Assembly (NCBI GenBank): GCA_963824395.1
Contig: CAWGPF010000001.1
Span: forward strand, 248,001-312,000
From: 13-2-20CM-66-19 sp963824395
GTDB lineage: Bacteria; Pseudomonadota; Gammaproteobacteria; Steroidobacterales; Steroidobacteraceae
DNA: 64,000 nucleotides
Direction: 5' to 3'
In this document: positions 1-6,765 of the stretch, in pieces
How the letters are laid out: each line of letters begins with the position of its first letter
How positions within the stretch are numbered: position 1 is the stretch's first letter
Made by a program: the position numbers and the translations under genes
The notes under the pieces: generated by a model
Databases searched by the model: none
Told to the model about the DNA's origin: nothing
What the model saw: only the letters and a program-made list of their open reading frames with translations

Positions 1-1690
1 CGACGCCGTCGAGCTGGAACTGCGCCCGGGGCTCACCGTGCTCACCGGGGAGACCGGGGCCGGCAAGTCGATCCTGGTGGACGCGCTGCAGCTCATCGCC
101 GGCGGGCGCGCGGGCGCTGAGGTGGTGCGCCACGGCGCCGAGCGCGCGGAAGTTTCCGGCACCTTCGATCTCAGCCGCGCGCCGCGCGAGCTCAAGCAGT
201 GGCTCGAGGAGCAGTCGGTGAGCGCAAGCGGGGACCTCATCGTGCGCCGCGTGGTCGGGGCCGACGGGCGCTCGCGCGCCTACCTCAATGGCCAGGCGGT
301 CGCGGTGCAGCTGCTGCGCGAGGCCGGCAACATCCTCATCGACATCCACGGCCAGCACGAATTCCAATCCCTCACCCGCGCCGCGGCGCAGCGCGAGCTC
401 CTGGACGGCTACGCCGCCCTCACCACCCTCACCGGCCAGGTCGGCATCGCGCACCGCGTGTGGCTCGAGCTGCTGAACCGTACCCTCGACCTTGAGACCC
501 GCGCGCGCGACCGCGACGCGAAACTCGAGCTGCTGCGCTACCAGGCCCAGGAGCTGCAGGCACTGAAGGTGCTGCCCGGGGAGCTCGAGGCGCTGCACGA
601 GGAGCACAGCCGGCTCGCCAACCGCGGCCGCCTGGCGACGGGTGCGCAGACGGCCCTCGGTGAGCTCTACGAAAACGAGGGCGGCAGCGCCCACGCGAGC
701 GTCAGCCGCGCGCTCGCGGCGCTGCGCACCCTGGCAGCCCTCGACCCGAAGCTCGTGGCCGTGCTGCCGATGCTCGAGGAAGCCAGCATCCAGGTGCGCG
801 AGGCGGCGCGTGAGCTCGAGCACTACCGCGAGAGCCTCGACCTCGATGCCTCGCGCCAGGAGGAGGTCGAGCGGCGCCTGGCCGCCATCGAGGAACTCGC
901 GCGCAAGCACCGCGTGCCGCCGGCCGAGCTGCCCGAGCGCGCCGCGCAGCTGGATGCGGAGCTCAGCGCCCTTGAGCGCGCCGACCAGGACCTCTCGGTG
1001 CTGCGCAAGGAGCTCGCCAGCGCCCTCAATCACTACCGGGCGCAGGCGCTGGAACTGTCCGGCAAGCGCATGGTCGCAGCGCGCGCACTGGCGCGCGACA
1101 TCAGCGCGCGCATGCAGACCCTCGGCATGACGGGCGGGCGCTTCGAGGCCGACGTCACCCAGAATGGCAACGCCGAGCCCACGCAGCACGGCATCGACCA
1201 GATCGAGTTCCGCGTCACCGCGAACCCCGGCTCCCCACCGCGCGCCCTCGCCAAGGTCGCCTCCGGCGGGGAGCTCGCGCGCCTGTCACTCGCGGTGCAG
1301 GTGTCCTGCGCCCAGGAGGAGGCGCGCTGCATGGTGTTCGATGAGGTGGATGCGGGCATCGGCGGGGCGATCGCGGAGATCGTCGGCCGCGAGCTGCGCG
1401 CGCTCGGCTCGCGTGGCCAGGTGCTATGCGTCACCCACCTGCCGCAGGTCGCCTCCCAGGCGCACCACCACCTGCGCGTGACCAAGCTCACCGACGGGCG
1501 CACCACGCGCACCACGCTCACGGAGCTCTCCCTCGATGATCGCGTGGAGGAGCTGGCGCGCATGCTCGGCGGGGTAGAGGTGAGCGCCAAAGCGCGCGAG
1601 CACGCGCGCGAGATGCTCGGCGCCAATACCCCCGGGGCGGCGAGCTCGGACACGGTACGCACGCGCCGCCCGGGCACGGCCAAGCGCTAG
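1..1690 (+). CDS. recN: RecN, DNA double-strand break repair ATPase (5' end missing)
   Basis: RecN is an SMC-like ATPase that helps bring broken DNA ends together during recombinational repair in the cytoplasm. The reading frame is already open at base 2, so the true start lies outside the window and about 562 residues are visible. The Walker A motif GETGAGKS lies near the visible N-terminus. A long Glu/Ala/Leu-rich coiled-coil region follows, then the ABC signature SGGELARLSLAVQ and Walker B with the D-loop (MVFDEVDAGIGG). The family is normally about 550-560 residues, so little is missing. It is transcribed towards the convergent fur gene. In relatives recN belongs to the SOS regulon, but its promoter is not visible here. 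Confidence 0.95.
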   Translation, partial: DAVELELRPGLTVLTGETGAGKSILVDALQLIAGGRAGAEVVRHGAERAEVSGTFDLSRAPRELKQWLEEQSVSASGDLIVRRVVGADGRSRAYLNGQAVAVQLLREAGNILIDIHGQHEFQSLTRAAAQRELLDGYAALTTLTGQVGIAHRVWLELLNRTLDLETRARDRDAKLELLRYQAQELQALKVLPGELEALHEEHSRLANRGRLATGAQTALGELYENEGGSAHASVSRALAALRTLAALDPKLVAVLPMLEEASIQVREAARELEHYRESLDLDASRQEEVERRLAAIEELARKHRVPPAELPERAAQLDAELSALERADQDLSVLRKELASALNHYRAQALELSGKRMVAARALARDISARMQTLGMTGGRFEADVTQNGNAEPTQHGIDQIEFRVTANPGSPPRALAKVASGGELARLSLAVQVSCAQEEARCMVFDEVDAGIGGAIAEIVGRELRALGSRGQVLCVTHLPQVASQAHHHLRVTKLTDGRTTRTTLTELSLDDRVEELARMLGGVEVSAKAREHAREMLGANTPGAASSDTVRTRRPGTAKR

Positions 1691-1726
1691 CCGGGAGGTC
1701 GGGCGCGGCGCCCGGACGCGCGCGGC

Positions 1727-2161
1727 TCAGCTGCTCTTGCGGGCCTTGAAGGCGCAGCTCGGGCGCCGGCAGTGCCCGTAGAGGATGAGCGAGTGGTCGC
1801 GGATGGTGAAGCCGAGCTTCGCAGCGACCGCCGTCTGGCGCTCCTCGATCCCCGAATCCATGAACTCTTCGACCCGGCCGCAGTCAAGACACACGATGTG
1901 GTCATGGTGTGTGCCCTGGTTCAGCTCGAAGACCGCCATGCCGTCCTCGAAGTGATGACGCGTGACGAGGCCTGCGGCCTCGAACTGCGTGAGCACCCGG
2001 TAGACGGTGGCGAGGCCGATGTCCTCGTTCGATTCCAGCAGCGTGCGGTAGATGTCCTCGGCCGAGAGGTGGCGGGTATTGCTGCCCTCGAGGATCTCCA
2101 GGATCTTCAGGCGAGGCAGCGTCACCTTCAAACCGGCTTTGCGCAGGTCCTTGCCTTCCAC
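1727..2161 (-). CDS. fur: Fur, ferric uptake regulator
   Basis: Fur is the iron-responsive transcriptional repressor, a dimer with Fe(II) as co-repressor and a structural zinc site. The 144-residue product has the winged-helix DNA-binding half (LRKAGLKVTLPRLKILEIL, then LATVYRVLTQFEAAGLV) and the metal half with HHDH, the CLDC pair and a C-terminal CRRPSC pair. I chose the GTG at 2161 because AAGGAG lies six bases upstream and translation then begins VEGKDLRKAG, as in the family. An in-frame TTG at 2200 would add 13 residues without such a site. It is divergent from bamE, with a candidate Fur box between them, which would allow autoregulation. Confidence 0.95.
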   Translation of the reverse strand: MEGKDLRKAGLKVTLPRLKILEILEGSNTRHLSAEDIYRTLLESNEDIGLATVYRVLTQFEAAGLVTRHHFEDGMAVFELNQGTHHDHIVCLDCGRVEEFMDSGIEERQTAVAAKLGFTIRDHSLILYGHCRRPSCAFKARKSS

Positions 2162-2221
2162 GAAGATCTCCTTGCAGACGCGGCGCACGGCACTGGCCAA
2201 GCTGCCGCCGCGATCAGGTAT

Positions 2222-2240
2222 GATTGAAAAGATTATTATC
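2222..2240. promoter_or_regulatory. Candidate Fur box between fur and bamE
   Basis: The 19 bases gattgaaaagattattatc agree with the classical 19-bp Fur-box consensus (GATAATGATAATCATTATC) at 12 positions, with the right half nearly perfect. It is the AT-rich island in an otherwise GC-rich intergenic region, 61 bp before the fur start and 15 bp before the bamE start. Autoregulation of fur is well known in the family; binding here is inferred. Confidence 0.45.
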
Positions 2241-2255
2241 CCTCATCGGTCAAGC

Positions 2256-2630
2256 ATGCACCTAATCCTCACCCGACTGGCCGCCGTTGGCCTCCTCGCC
2301 GCGCTCACCGCCGGCTGCGTCTATCGCATGGACGTGCAGCAGGGCAACTACCTCGAGGGCAAGACCGTCGACCAGCTCGCCGTCGGCATGACACGCAGCC
2401 AGGTGCGCTACCTGCTCGGCACGCCGATGGTGCCGGACCTCTTCGACAAGGACCGCTGGGATTACCTCTACTACTTCCAGCGCGGCCGCCTGCGCCGCCC
2501 CGAGCAGCGCCACGTGATCGTCTACTTCAAGGACGACAAGGTGAAAACCTTCGAGCGCCAGAACGTGCCGGAGGCGGCCCCGAACGCGCCCGAGCAGGGC
2601 GCCCCCATCGAGAAGTTCCCGAAGATCTAG
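2256..2630 (+). CDS. bamE: BamE (SmpA/OmlA), outer-membrane assembly lipoprotein
   Basis: BamE is a small lipoprotein of the BAM complex that inserts beta-barrel proteins into the outer membrane. The product has 124 residues. A signal peptide ends in a lipobox (LTAGC, cysteine about residue 22), followed by the SmpA/OmlA fold with the family pattern GNYLEGKTVDQLAVGMTRSQV and the YLLGTPMVPDLF stretch. The Pro/Ala-rich tail is probably disordered. The ATG at 2256 gives a proper signal peptide; longer in-frame extensions run into fur and are unlikely. Divergence from fur and convergence on rnfH/ratA is the usual gammaproteobacterial order. Its stop overlaps the rnfH stop within the palindrome CTAG (2627-2630). 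Confidence 0.93.
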   Translation: MHLILTRLAAVGLLAALTAGCVYRMDVQQGNYLEGKTVDQLAVGMTRSQVRYLLGTPMVPDLFDKDRWDYLYYFQRGRLRRPEQRHVIVYFKDDKVKTFERQNVPEAAPNAPEQGAPIEKFPKI

Positions 2631-2902
2631 CGGCGCGCCTGCAGGCGTTGGCGACGGCGCGCGCGCGGGTCGCGCGCCAGCGGCCGGTAGAGCTCGATCC
2701 GCTCCCCGTCCGCACAGGCGTCCGTGCGGCGGCGCAGCTCGCCGAACACCCCGACCGCAGCGCTGTCCCAGGGGATCGGCGCGGCCCCGGCCAGCACCCG
2801 CGCCGCGGCCAGCGCGTCGCCGATGCAGGCGTTGTCGGGGAGCTCGAGTGCCCACAGGTAGGCGCGCGCGGGCGTGGCATAGGCGACCTGGCAGCGCTTC
2901 AT
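2627..2902 (-). CDS. rnfH: RnfH/UPF0125 family protein
   Basis: This 91-residue basic protein has the ubiquitin-like RnfH (UPF0125) fold. The N-terminal pattern MKRCQVAYATPARAYLWALEL is followed by DALAAARV and a C-terminal GERIELYRPLARDPRARRRQR. The family is universally linked to ratA; its biochemical role is not established. The ATG overlaps the ratA stop by four bases (ATGA), so the two are translationally coupled. The Arg-rich tail is typical of the family. Its TAG stop interlocks with the bamE stop. Confidence 0.85.
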   Translation of the reverse strand: MKRCQVAYATPARAYLWALELPDNACIGDALAAARVLAGAAPIPWDSAAVGVFGELRRRTDACADGERIELYRPLARDPRARRRQRLQARR

Positions 2903-3336
2903 GCGCGGTCCGGCTGCGCGCGGGCGCGTTGCACGAAGGCCTCCACCAGGGAACCGATGGTCTGCGCGAACAGCGGCTCGAACAGCATCCCCGTGAGGCG
3001 GCTCTTGAACTCGAACGCCACCTGCAGGTCGACGCGGCAGCCGTGGCTGCCGATTGGCTCGAGCAGCCACTCGCCCTCGAGGCTGCGGAACGGGCCATCC
3101 TGAAGCTGCATGCGGATGGCGCGCTCGGGCGTGAGGGTGTTGCGCGTGGTGAACTCTCCCGTGAAGCCTCCCTGGCGCACCCCGAGGGTGGCGATGATCT
3201 CGTGCTCGCTGCGCGCTACGATCCTTGCGTGCGAGCACCACGGCAGGAAATCCGGGTAGCGCTCGATGTCGTTGATGAGCGCAAATACCACCCGCGGCGG
3301 TTGGCTGACCAGGGCTGAACGCTTAACCTCTCGCAT
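2899..3336 (-). CDS. ratA: RatA/COQ10-type START-domain protein
   Basis: This 145-residue protein belongs to the polyketide cyclase/START family that includes RatA and mitochondrial COQ10. Diagnostic segments are the N-terminal MREVKRSALV, then VFALINDIERYPDFLPWC and the C-terminal LTGMLFEPLFAQTIGSLVEAF. Relatives have been reported to bind ubiquinone or, in E. coli, to interfere with ribosomal subunit joining; which applies here is unknown. An ATG three codons upstream (3345) is an equally possible start. It forms a two-gene operon with rnfH and is divergent from smpB, the conserved arrangement around tmRNA genes. Confidence 0.88.
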   Translation of the reverse strand: MREVKRSALVSQPPRVVFALINDIERYPDFLPWCSHARIVARSEHEIIATLGVRQGGFTGEFTTRNTLTPERAIRMQLQDGPFRSLEGEWLLEPIGSHGCRVDLQVAFEFKSRLTGMLFEPLFAQTIGSLVEAFVQRARAQPDRA

Positions 3337-3364
3337 CCTCAGCATTCTCCCACTACGGAACCCC

Positions 3365-3832
3365 ATGGCCAAAGACGCCGCCGCCCCCCGCCTGATCGCC
3401 GAGAACCGCAAGGCGCGCTTCGAATACTTCATCGAGGAGCGTTACGAGGCGGGACTCGCGCTTGAGGGCTGGGAGGTCAAGGCCATGCGCGCCGGGCGGG
3501 CGCAGCTGAAGGAGGCTTACGTGTATCTGCGCGGCAGCGAAGCGTTCCTGATCGGCGCGCACCTCTCGGCGCTGCCCTCGGCCTCCACCCACGTGACGCC
3601 CGATCCGGTGCGCACGCGCAAGCTGCTGCTGAACCGCAGCGAGCTCTCCGGGCTCATCGGCGCGGTGGAGCGACGCGGCTACACGCTCGTGCCGCTCGAG
3701 CTTTACTGGAAGAACGGCCGCGCCAAGCTCGCCCTGGGCCTAGCCAAGGGCAAGAAGCAGCACGACAAGCGCGCGGTGGAGAAGGACCGCGACTGGGTGC
3801 GCGACAAGGCGCGCGTCCTCAAGCGCGGCTAG
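3365..3832 (+). CDS. smpB: SmpB, tmRNA-binding protein
   Basis: SmpB binds the tRNA-like domain of tmRNA and carries it into stalled ribosomes for trans-translation. The 155-residue product has the full family pattern: IAENRKARFEYFIEERYEAG, GWEVKAMRAGRAQLKEAYV, the LLLNRSEL segment, the LALGLAKGKKQHDKR basic motif, and the C-terminal tail DWVRDKARVLKRG that fills the mRNA channel. The ATG at 3365 gives the standard length. Its RNA partner ssrA lies about 950 bp downstream on the same strand, separated by a DUF481 gene on the opposite strand. Confidence 0.97.
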   Translation: MAKDAAAPRLIAENRKARFEYFIEERYEAGLALEGWEVKAMRAGRAQLKEAYVYLRGSEAFLIGAHLSALPSASTHVTPDPVRTRKLLLNRSELSGLIGAVERRGYTLVPLELYWKNGRAKLALGLAKGKKQHDKRAVEKDRDWVRDKARVLKRG

Positions 3833-3836
3833 CAGC

Positions 3837-4652
3837 TCACTCCGGGGCGAGCTTGGGGTTCTTCATGTCGTACACGAGGCTCAACGTGGTGAGCGTGTCG
3901 CGACGCCCGGAGCCGGCCGGCGGGCTGCTGTTGTCGGTCAGCTGATAGCCCGCCGACAGCGCCAGGTGCGAGGACATCTTCACCTGCAGCGCGATGCTGG
4001 CGGTGGTGGCCGTGTTATCGCTGCTCGAGAGCATCGTGGCGCTGGCGAGGATCTTGGTGTACTGGTTGAAGCTGTGCTCGAAGGTGAACGCGCCGTTGAA
4101 GGCGACGCTCTTCTCCTGATCGTACGGCAGCCCGGTGCCCGGGTCGTAGTCGAGCCGCTGCACCACCCCACCGATGTCGTCCTTGATCAGGAATTCCTTG
4201 CGCAGCCACAGGTAGCCGACGCCGGCCTGGACGCTGAGCTTCGTGGTGTCAGTGTTGTAGAACTGGTACCCCACCCCGCTCGTGACGGCGTCCTGGTAGG
4301 CGAAGCCTGAGAAGCGGTCATCGGCGTAGCTCGCCCCGACGTACACGTAGAACTTCGGGGTGATGTTGTAGTTGCCCTGGCCGTGCACCGTCCAGGACTG
4401 GGCGGTGGTCTCGCCATGGGTCGAGCCGTACAGCCCCTCGGTGCCAAACAGCAGCTTCCAGTCCCCGATGACGTGCGCCACGTGGAACAGCGCGTTGGCG
4501 GAGCTGTTATCGGTGTTACCACCGGTCTTGGAGTACCCGAGCAGCGCCCGCATCGACCAGTTCGGGTCGCCCTCGTAGGGCGGCGCATCGTCCGCCAGCG
4601 CGGCTGTCGAAACAGCCAGAAGTCCAGCCAATCCAATAAGCTGCAGTCTCAT
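3837..4652 (-). CDS. DUF481 family outer-membrane protein
   Basis: The 271-residue product has a clear Sec signal peptide (MRLQLIGLAGLLAVSTAALA, then DDAPP). The rest is rich in alternating aromatic/polar beta strands (WSMRALLGYSKTGGNTDNSS, FYVYVGASYADDRFSGF) and ends with LTTLSLVYDMKNPKL. This fits the DUF481 (YdiY-like) family of putative salt-induced outer-membrane beta-barrels of unknown substrate. ATG codons at 4664 and 4694 are possible longer starts; 4652 best fits a signal peptide. It sits head-to-head with the ssrA promoter region and its stop is four bases from the smpB stop. Confidence 0.8.
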   Translation of the reverse strand: MRLQLIGLAGLLAVSTAALADDAPPYEGDPNWSMRALLGYSKTGGNTDNSSANALFHVAHVIGDWKLLFGTEGLYGSTHGETTAQSWTVHGQGNYNITPKFYVYVGASYADDRFSGFAYQDAVTSGVGYQFYNTDTTKLSVQAGVGYLWLRKEFLIKDDIGGVVQRLDYDPGTGLPYDQEKSVAFNGAFTFEHSFNQYTKILASATMLSSSDNTATTASIALQVKMSSHLALSAGYQLTDNSSPPAGSGRRDTLTTLSLVYDMKNPKLAPE

Positions 4653-4876
4653 CGTCGGGTCCATCCCTGGTGGCGACTTATTAAGGCGCGACACCTTACC
4701 GAAAGCCGGCGGCGCTGGGAATGGTGGTTTTCACTCTTGAAATCCGGGCGGCCACCGTCAATGAGGTATCCTTGAGCGGCACCTGTTTGGGGGCGACCGG
4801 ATTCGACGTGGGTTGCGAACCTTCAGGGGCGTACCGAGGCGCAGTGCCCTCGTAAATAATGCTGCAAAACTTAGTT

Positions 4877-4909
4877 GCCAACGACGACAACTACGCTCTA
4901 GCTGCCTAA
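4877..4909 (+). other. tmRNA tag-peptide reading frame (ANDDNYALAA)
   Basis: The resume codon GCC and nine following codons encode A-N-D-D-N-Y-A-L-A-A, followed by TAA. It differs from the E. coli tag ANDENYALAA only at position 4 (Asp for Glu). The C-terminal ALAA is the degron recognised by ClpXP in the family. The upstream context (ttagttgcc) matches the usual resume-codon context. Confidence 0.93.
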
Positions 4910-5124
4910 ACGCAGCTGACCTCTGACCAGCTCGTGCCTGTGCGACTGAATCAGGGGACGCGTTCACAGGATCGCGCTCCGGCGTGCGACAGGCCGGTTG
5001 CGTTAAGAGTTACTGTCCGCTGGCAGAGCGTCTTCCCTGCTCCTCGGGTAGCGTGATGCGAGAAACAAAGAGAGAGCTACGTACGTAGATCCTGAAGTCT
5101 AGGACTTGCGGACGGGGGTTCGAT

Positions 5125-5430
5125 CAAGGGTCGCGCCAGTGCCGCAAGGCCTGGCTGACAACGGGGCTCACATCGGTGAAACCTGACGGCGTCCTTCACT
5201 AGGTAAGGACGGCATGGCAACGCCGAGGGGTAGGAAGAAGGCCAACTTCAGGCCTGCCCTCTAGAGACTCATAGGCCCGCCGACGGCTGTAAGCCCGGGG
5301 CGGCTACTAGGATCCGGCTTCGGGTAGTTACGAGCCGGATAACACGCCCCGCTCCGCGCGCGGTGCCGGCACGGCAGCACGCGCGGATGAAGGAATAGTC
5401 CGGACCGTGGCGAAAGCCATGGATGCTCTG
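5125..5430 (+). mobile_element. Group I self-splicing intron (IC3-like) in the tmRNA T-loop
   Basis: About 306 nt with no reading frame of its own. Seen directly: (a) P1, where exon end CGAU (5121-5124) pairs with GUCG (5130-5133), giving the U-G pair at the 5' splice site; (b) P2, CCAG/GCC-GCAA-GGC/CTGG (5136-5154); (c) the core segment atggcaacgccga and the gtgaaacct segment, both shared with the Azoarcus tRNA-Ile intron as I remember it; (d) P7, from GACT in agagact near 5267 and AGTC in gaaggaatagtcc near 5390-5403; (e) a P9 hairpin gtggc-GAAA-gccat (5406-5420); (f) a terminal G at 5430 as the omega-G. Removal restores a canonical seven-base T-loop. Class IC3 is inferred from resemblance. 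Confidence 0.9.
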
Positions 5431-5450
5431 TCCCCCCGCCTCCACCAAAC

Positions 5451-5483
5451 CAGGTTCCCGGCCCCGCAGGGGCCGGGAACCTG
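5451..5483. terminator. Perfect inverted repeat between ssrA and the amidase gene
   Basis: The sequence caggttcccggcccc, then gca, then its exact reverse complement forms a 15-bp GC-rich stem with a 3-nt loop, four bases after the encoded CCA end of tmRNA and six bases before the stop of the convergent amidase gene. There is no T-run on either side, so it may act as a bidirectional transcription block or a processing/stability hairpin rather than a textbook intrinsic terminator. Confidence 0.7.
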
Positions 5484-5488
5484 CACGG

Positions 5489-6409
5489 TCAGGGCCGCTG
5501 CCCGTCGAGGGAGCCGATCGCGCCGTAGAGCTCCGGCCTGCGGTCGCGAAACACGAACCAGTTGTCGCGCAGCGCGCGTACCGCCTCGAGGTCGAACGTG
5601 TGGGTGAGCACGGCATCGCCCTCCTCCTGGGCCTCGGCCACCTTCGCGCCCATGGCGTCGGCTATGAAGGAGGAGCCGTAGAAGCGGATGTAGAGCTGCT
5701 CGGGATCCTGCAGCGAGCGCTCGAGCCCGTAGCGGTTGGCGGCGATGAGCGGGGTGAGGTTGGCGGCCGCATGCCCCTGCTGGGTGCGCTGCCAGTGCTC
5801 GCGCGAGTTGACCGGCGGGGCCGGCGGCGGCTCGCTGCCGATCGCGGTCGGGAAGAAGAAGAGCTCGGCCCCCATGAGTGCCATGACGCGCGCCGTCTCC
5901 GGGAACCACTGGTCCCAGCAGATACCGACGCCGATGCGCGCAAAGCGCGTCTCCCACACCCTGAAGCCGGTGTCTCCGGGAGAGAAGTAGGTCTTCTCCT
6001 GGTAACCCGGACCATTAGGGATATGCGACTTGCGGTAGATCCCCAGGGTGCGGCCGTCCGCATCCAGGATGGCGATGGAGTTGAAGTAAGCGCGCCCGGC
6101 GCGCTCGAAGAAGCTCACGGGCAGCACCACGCCAAGCTCGCGCGCGACGTCGCTGAAATGGCGCACCGCCGGGTTCTCCTCGAGGCTCGTCGCCAGGTGC
6201 AGGTGGCGCGCATCCTGCTCGATGCAGAAGTACGGCGTCTCAAAGAGCTCCGGCAGCAGGATCACCTGTGCGCCGCGGGCCGCCGCTTCGCGCACCAGGG
6301 CCTCCGCGCGTGCGATGTTGGCGCGCGTATCCCAGCCGCACGACATCTGCAGGCCGGCGACCGTCACCGGGCGCGCCGGGCGCTGCAAATGCTCCGGTAC
6401 CTGATTCAT
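5489..6409 (-). CDS. aguB: N-carbamoylputrescine amidohydrolase (nitrilase family)
   Basis: AguB hydrolyses N-carbamoylputrescine to putrescine, CO2 and ammonia, the last step of the agmatine route to polyamines. The 306-residue product has the nitrilase Glu-Lys-Cys triad: E54 in LLPELFE, K127 in YRKSHIPNGPGYQEK, and C164 in VGICWDQWFPETAR. The length and PNGPGYQEKTYFSPGDTGF segment are typical of AguB rather than other carbon-nitrogen hydrolases. The usual partner agmatine deiminase (aguA) is not adjacent; the upstream 356 bp hold no intact gene. It is convergent with ssrA. Confidence 0.9.
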   Translation of the reverse strand: MNQVPEHLQRPARPVTVAGLQMSCGWDTRANIARAEALVREAAARGAQVILLPELFETPYFCIEQDARHLHLATSLEENPAVRHFSDVARELGVVLPVSFFERAGRAYFNSIAILDADGRTLGIYRKSHIPNGPGYQEKTYFSPGDTGFRVWETRFARIGVGICWDQWFPETARVMALMGAELFFFPTAIGSEPPPAPPVNSREHWQRTQQGHAAANLTPLIAANRYGLERSLQDPEQLYIRFYGSSFIADAMGAKVAEAQEEGDAVLTHTFDLEAVRALRDNWFVFRDRRPELYGAIGSLDGQRP

Positions 6410-6765
6410 CCACCACCTGCCTTCGAAATGGCGCCGCCTCTTAAGTGGCGCCGTCTGCGGCGGATTCTAGTGGATCCGCGCCTCAGCGCCTGCTGAACGG
6501 CACGGGCAGCGGCACCCGGGGACGGTAGTCGCGGCAGGTGTCCGCGAAGTGCCCGATGAGGTCCAGCAAGCGGTGCTGGCGCAGGCGCACCGCAGGTGCC
6601 GCTGCGTCATCCGGAGGAGGGCTGCACCCGAGGGGGAGGATGAAGCCGAGGGGGATCGGGTGGGCGCACCAGGCCGTAAAGCCGCGGCGTCACGAACCTG
6701 AAAGGGCGTGCAGGGGCCGCCGCTAGCCTGACGGCTGCGCGGGATGTCGGGGCGCAGGCGCAGGC
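6410..6765. other. 356-bp interval without an intact gene
   Basis: I see no convincing gene with a start, stop and ribosome site. On the minus strand one frame (about 6680 down to 6483) reads with good gammaproteobacterial composition and ends in a stop, including VRLRQHRLLDLIGHFADTC. It has no suitable start and is closed upstream by in-frame stops, so it may be the eroded 3' end of a lost gene. Near 6427-6455 two copies of tggcgcc about 10 bp apart could pair. The aguB promoter is expected at the left end, but no clear -35/-10 pair was found. Confidence 0.35.

Larger units (their letters stand above)
4789..5447 (+). ncRNA. ssrA: tmRNA (ssrA), interrupted in the T-loop by a group I intron
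   Basis: tmRNA rescues stalled ribosomes and tags the incomplete peptide. The 5' end GGGGGCG (4789-4795) pairs with CGCCTCC (5437-5443) to form the acceptor stem, with the G3-U70 wobble that alanyl-tRNA synthetase needs, followed by an encoded CCA end (ACCA, 5444-5447). The conserved ggattcgacgtggg follows the 5' end. The tag frame starts at GCC 4877 and reads ANDDNYALAA then TAA (4907-4909). The T-stem GGGGG (5114-5118) pairs with CCCCC (5432-5436). The T-loop TTCGAT|T is broken between 5124 and 5431 by the intron. Predicted mature RNA is exon 1 4789-5124 plus exon 2 5431-5447, 353 nt, a normal one-piece length. Confidence 0.95.

Noticed and set aside
4737..4765. TTGAAA with a 17-bp spaced AATGAG as the ssrA promoter
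   Set aside because: The -10 matches only three of six bases, and the alternative TATCCT is spaced 24 bp from TTGAAA. The promoter must be nearby but cannot be placed with confidence.
4789..5447. A two-piece (permuted) or alphaproteobacteria-like tmRNA
   Set aside because: Order is normal: 5' acceptor strand, tag, then 3' acceptor strand with CCA. The extra length is explained fully by the T-loop intron, and removing it gives a 353-nt one-piece tmRNA.
6538..6726. 62-residue plus-strand frame in the gap before the oxidoreductase gene
   Set aside because: Arg-rich, with no ribosome site and no hydrophobic or domain pattern. The opposite strand has better coding character, and neither is convincing.
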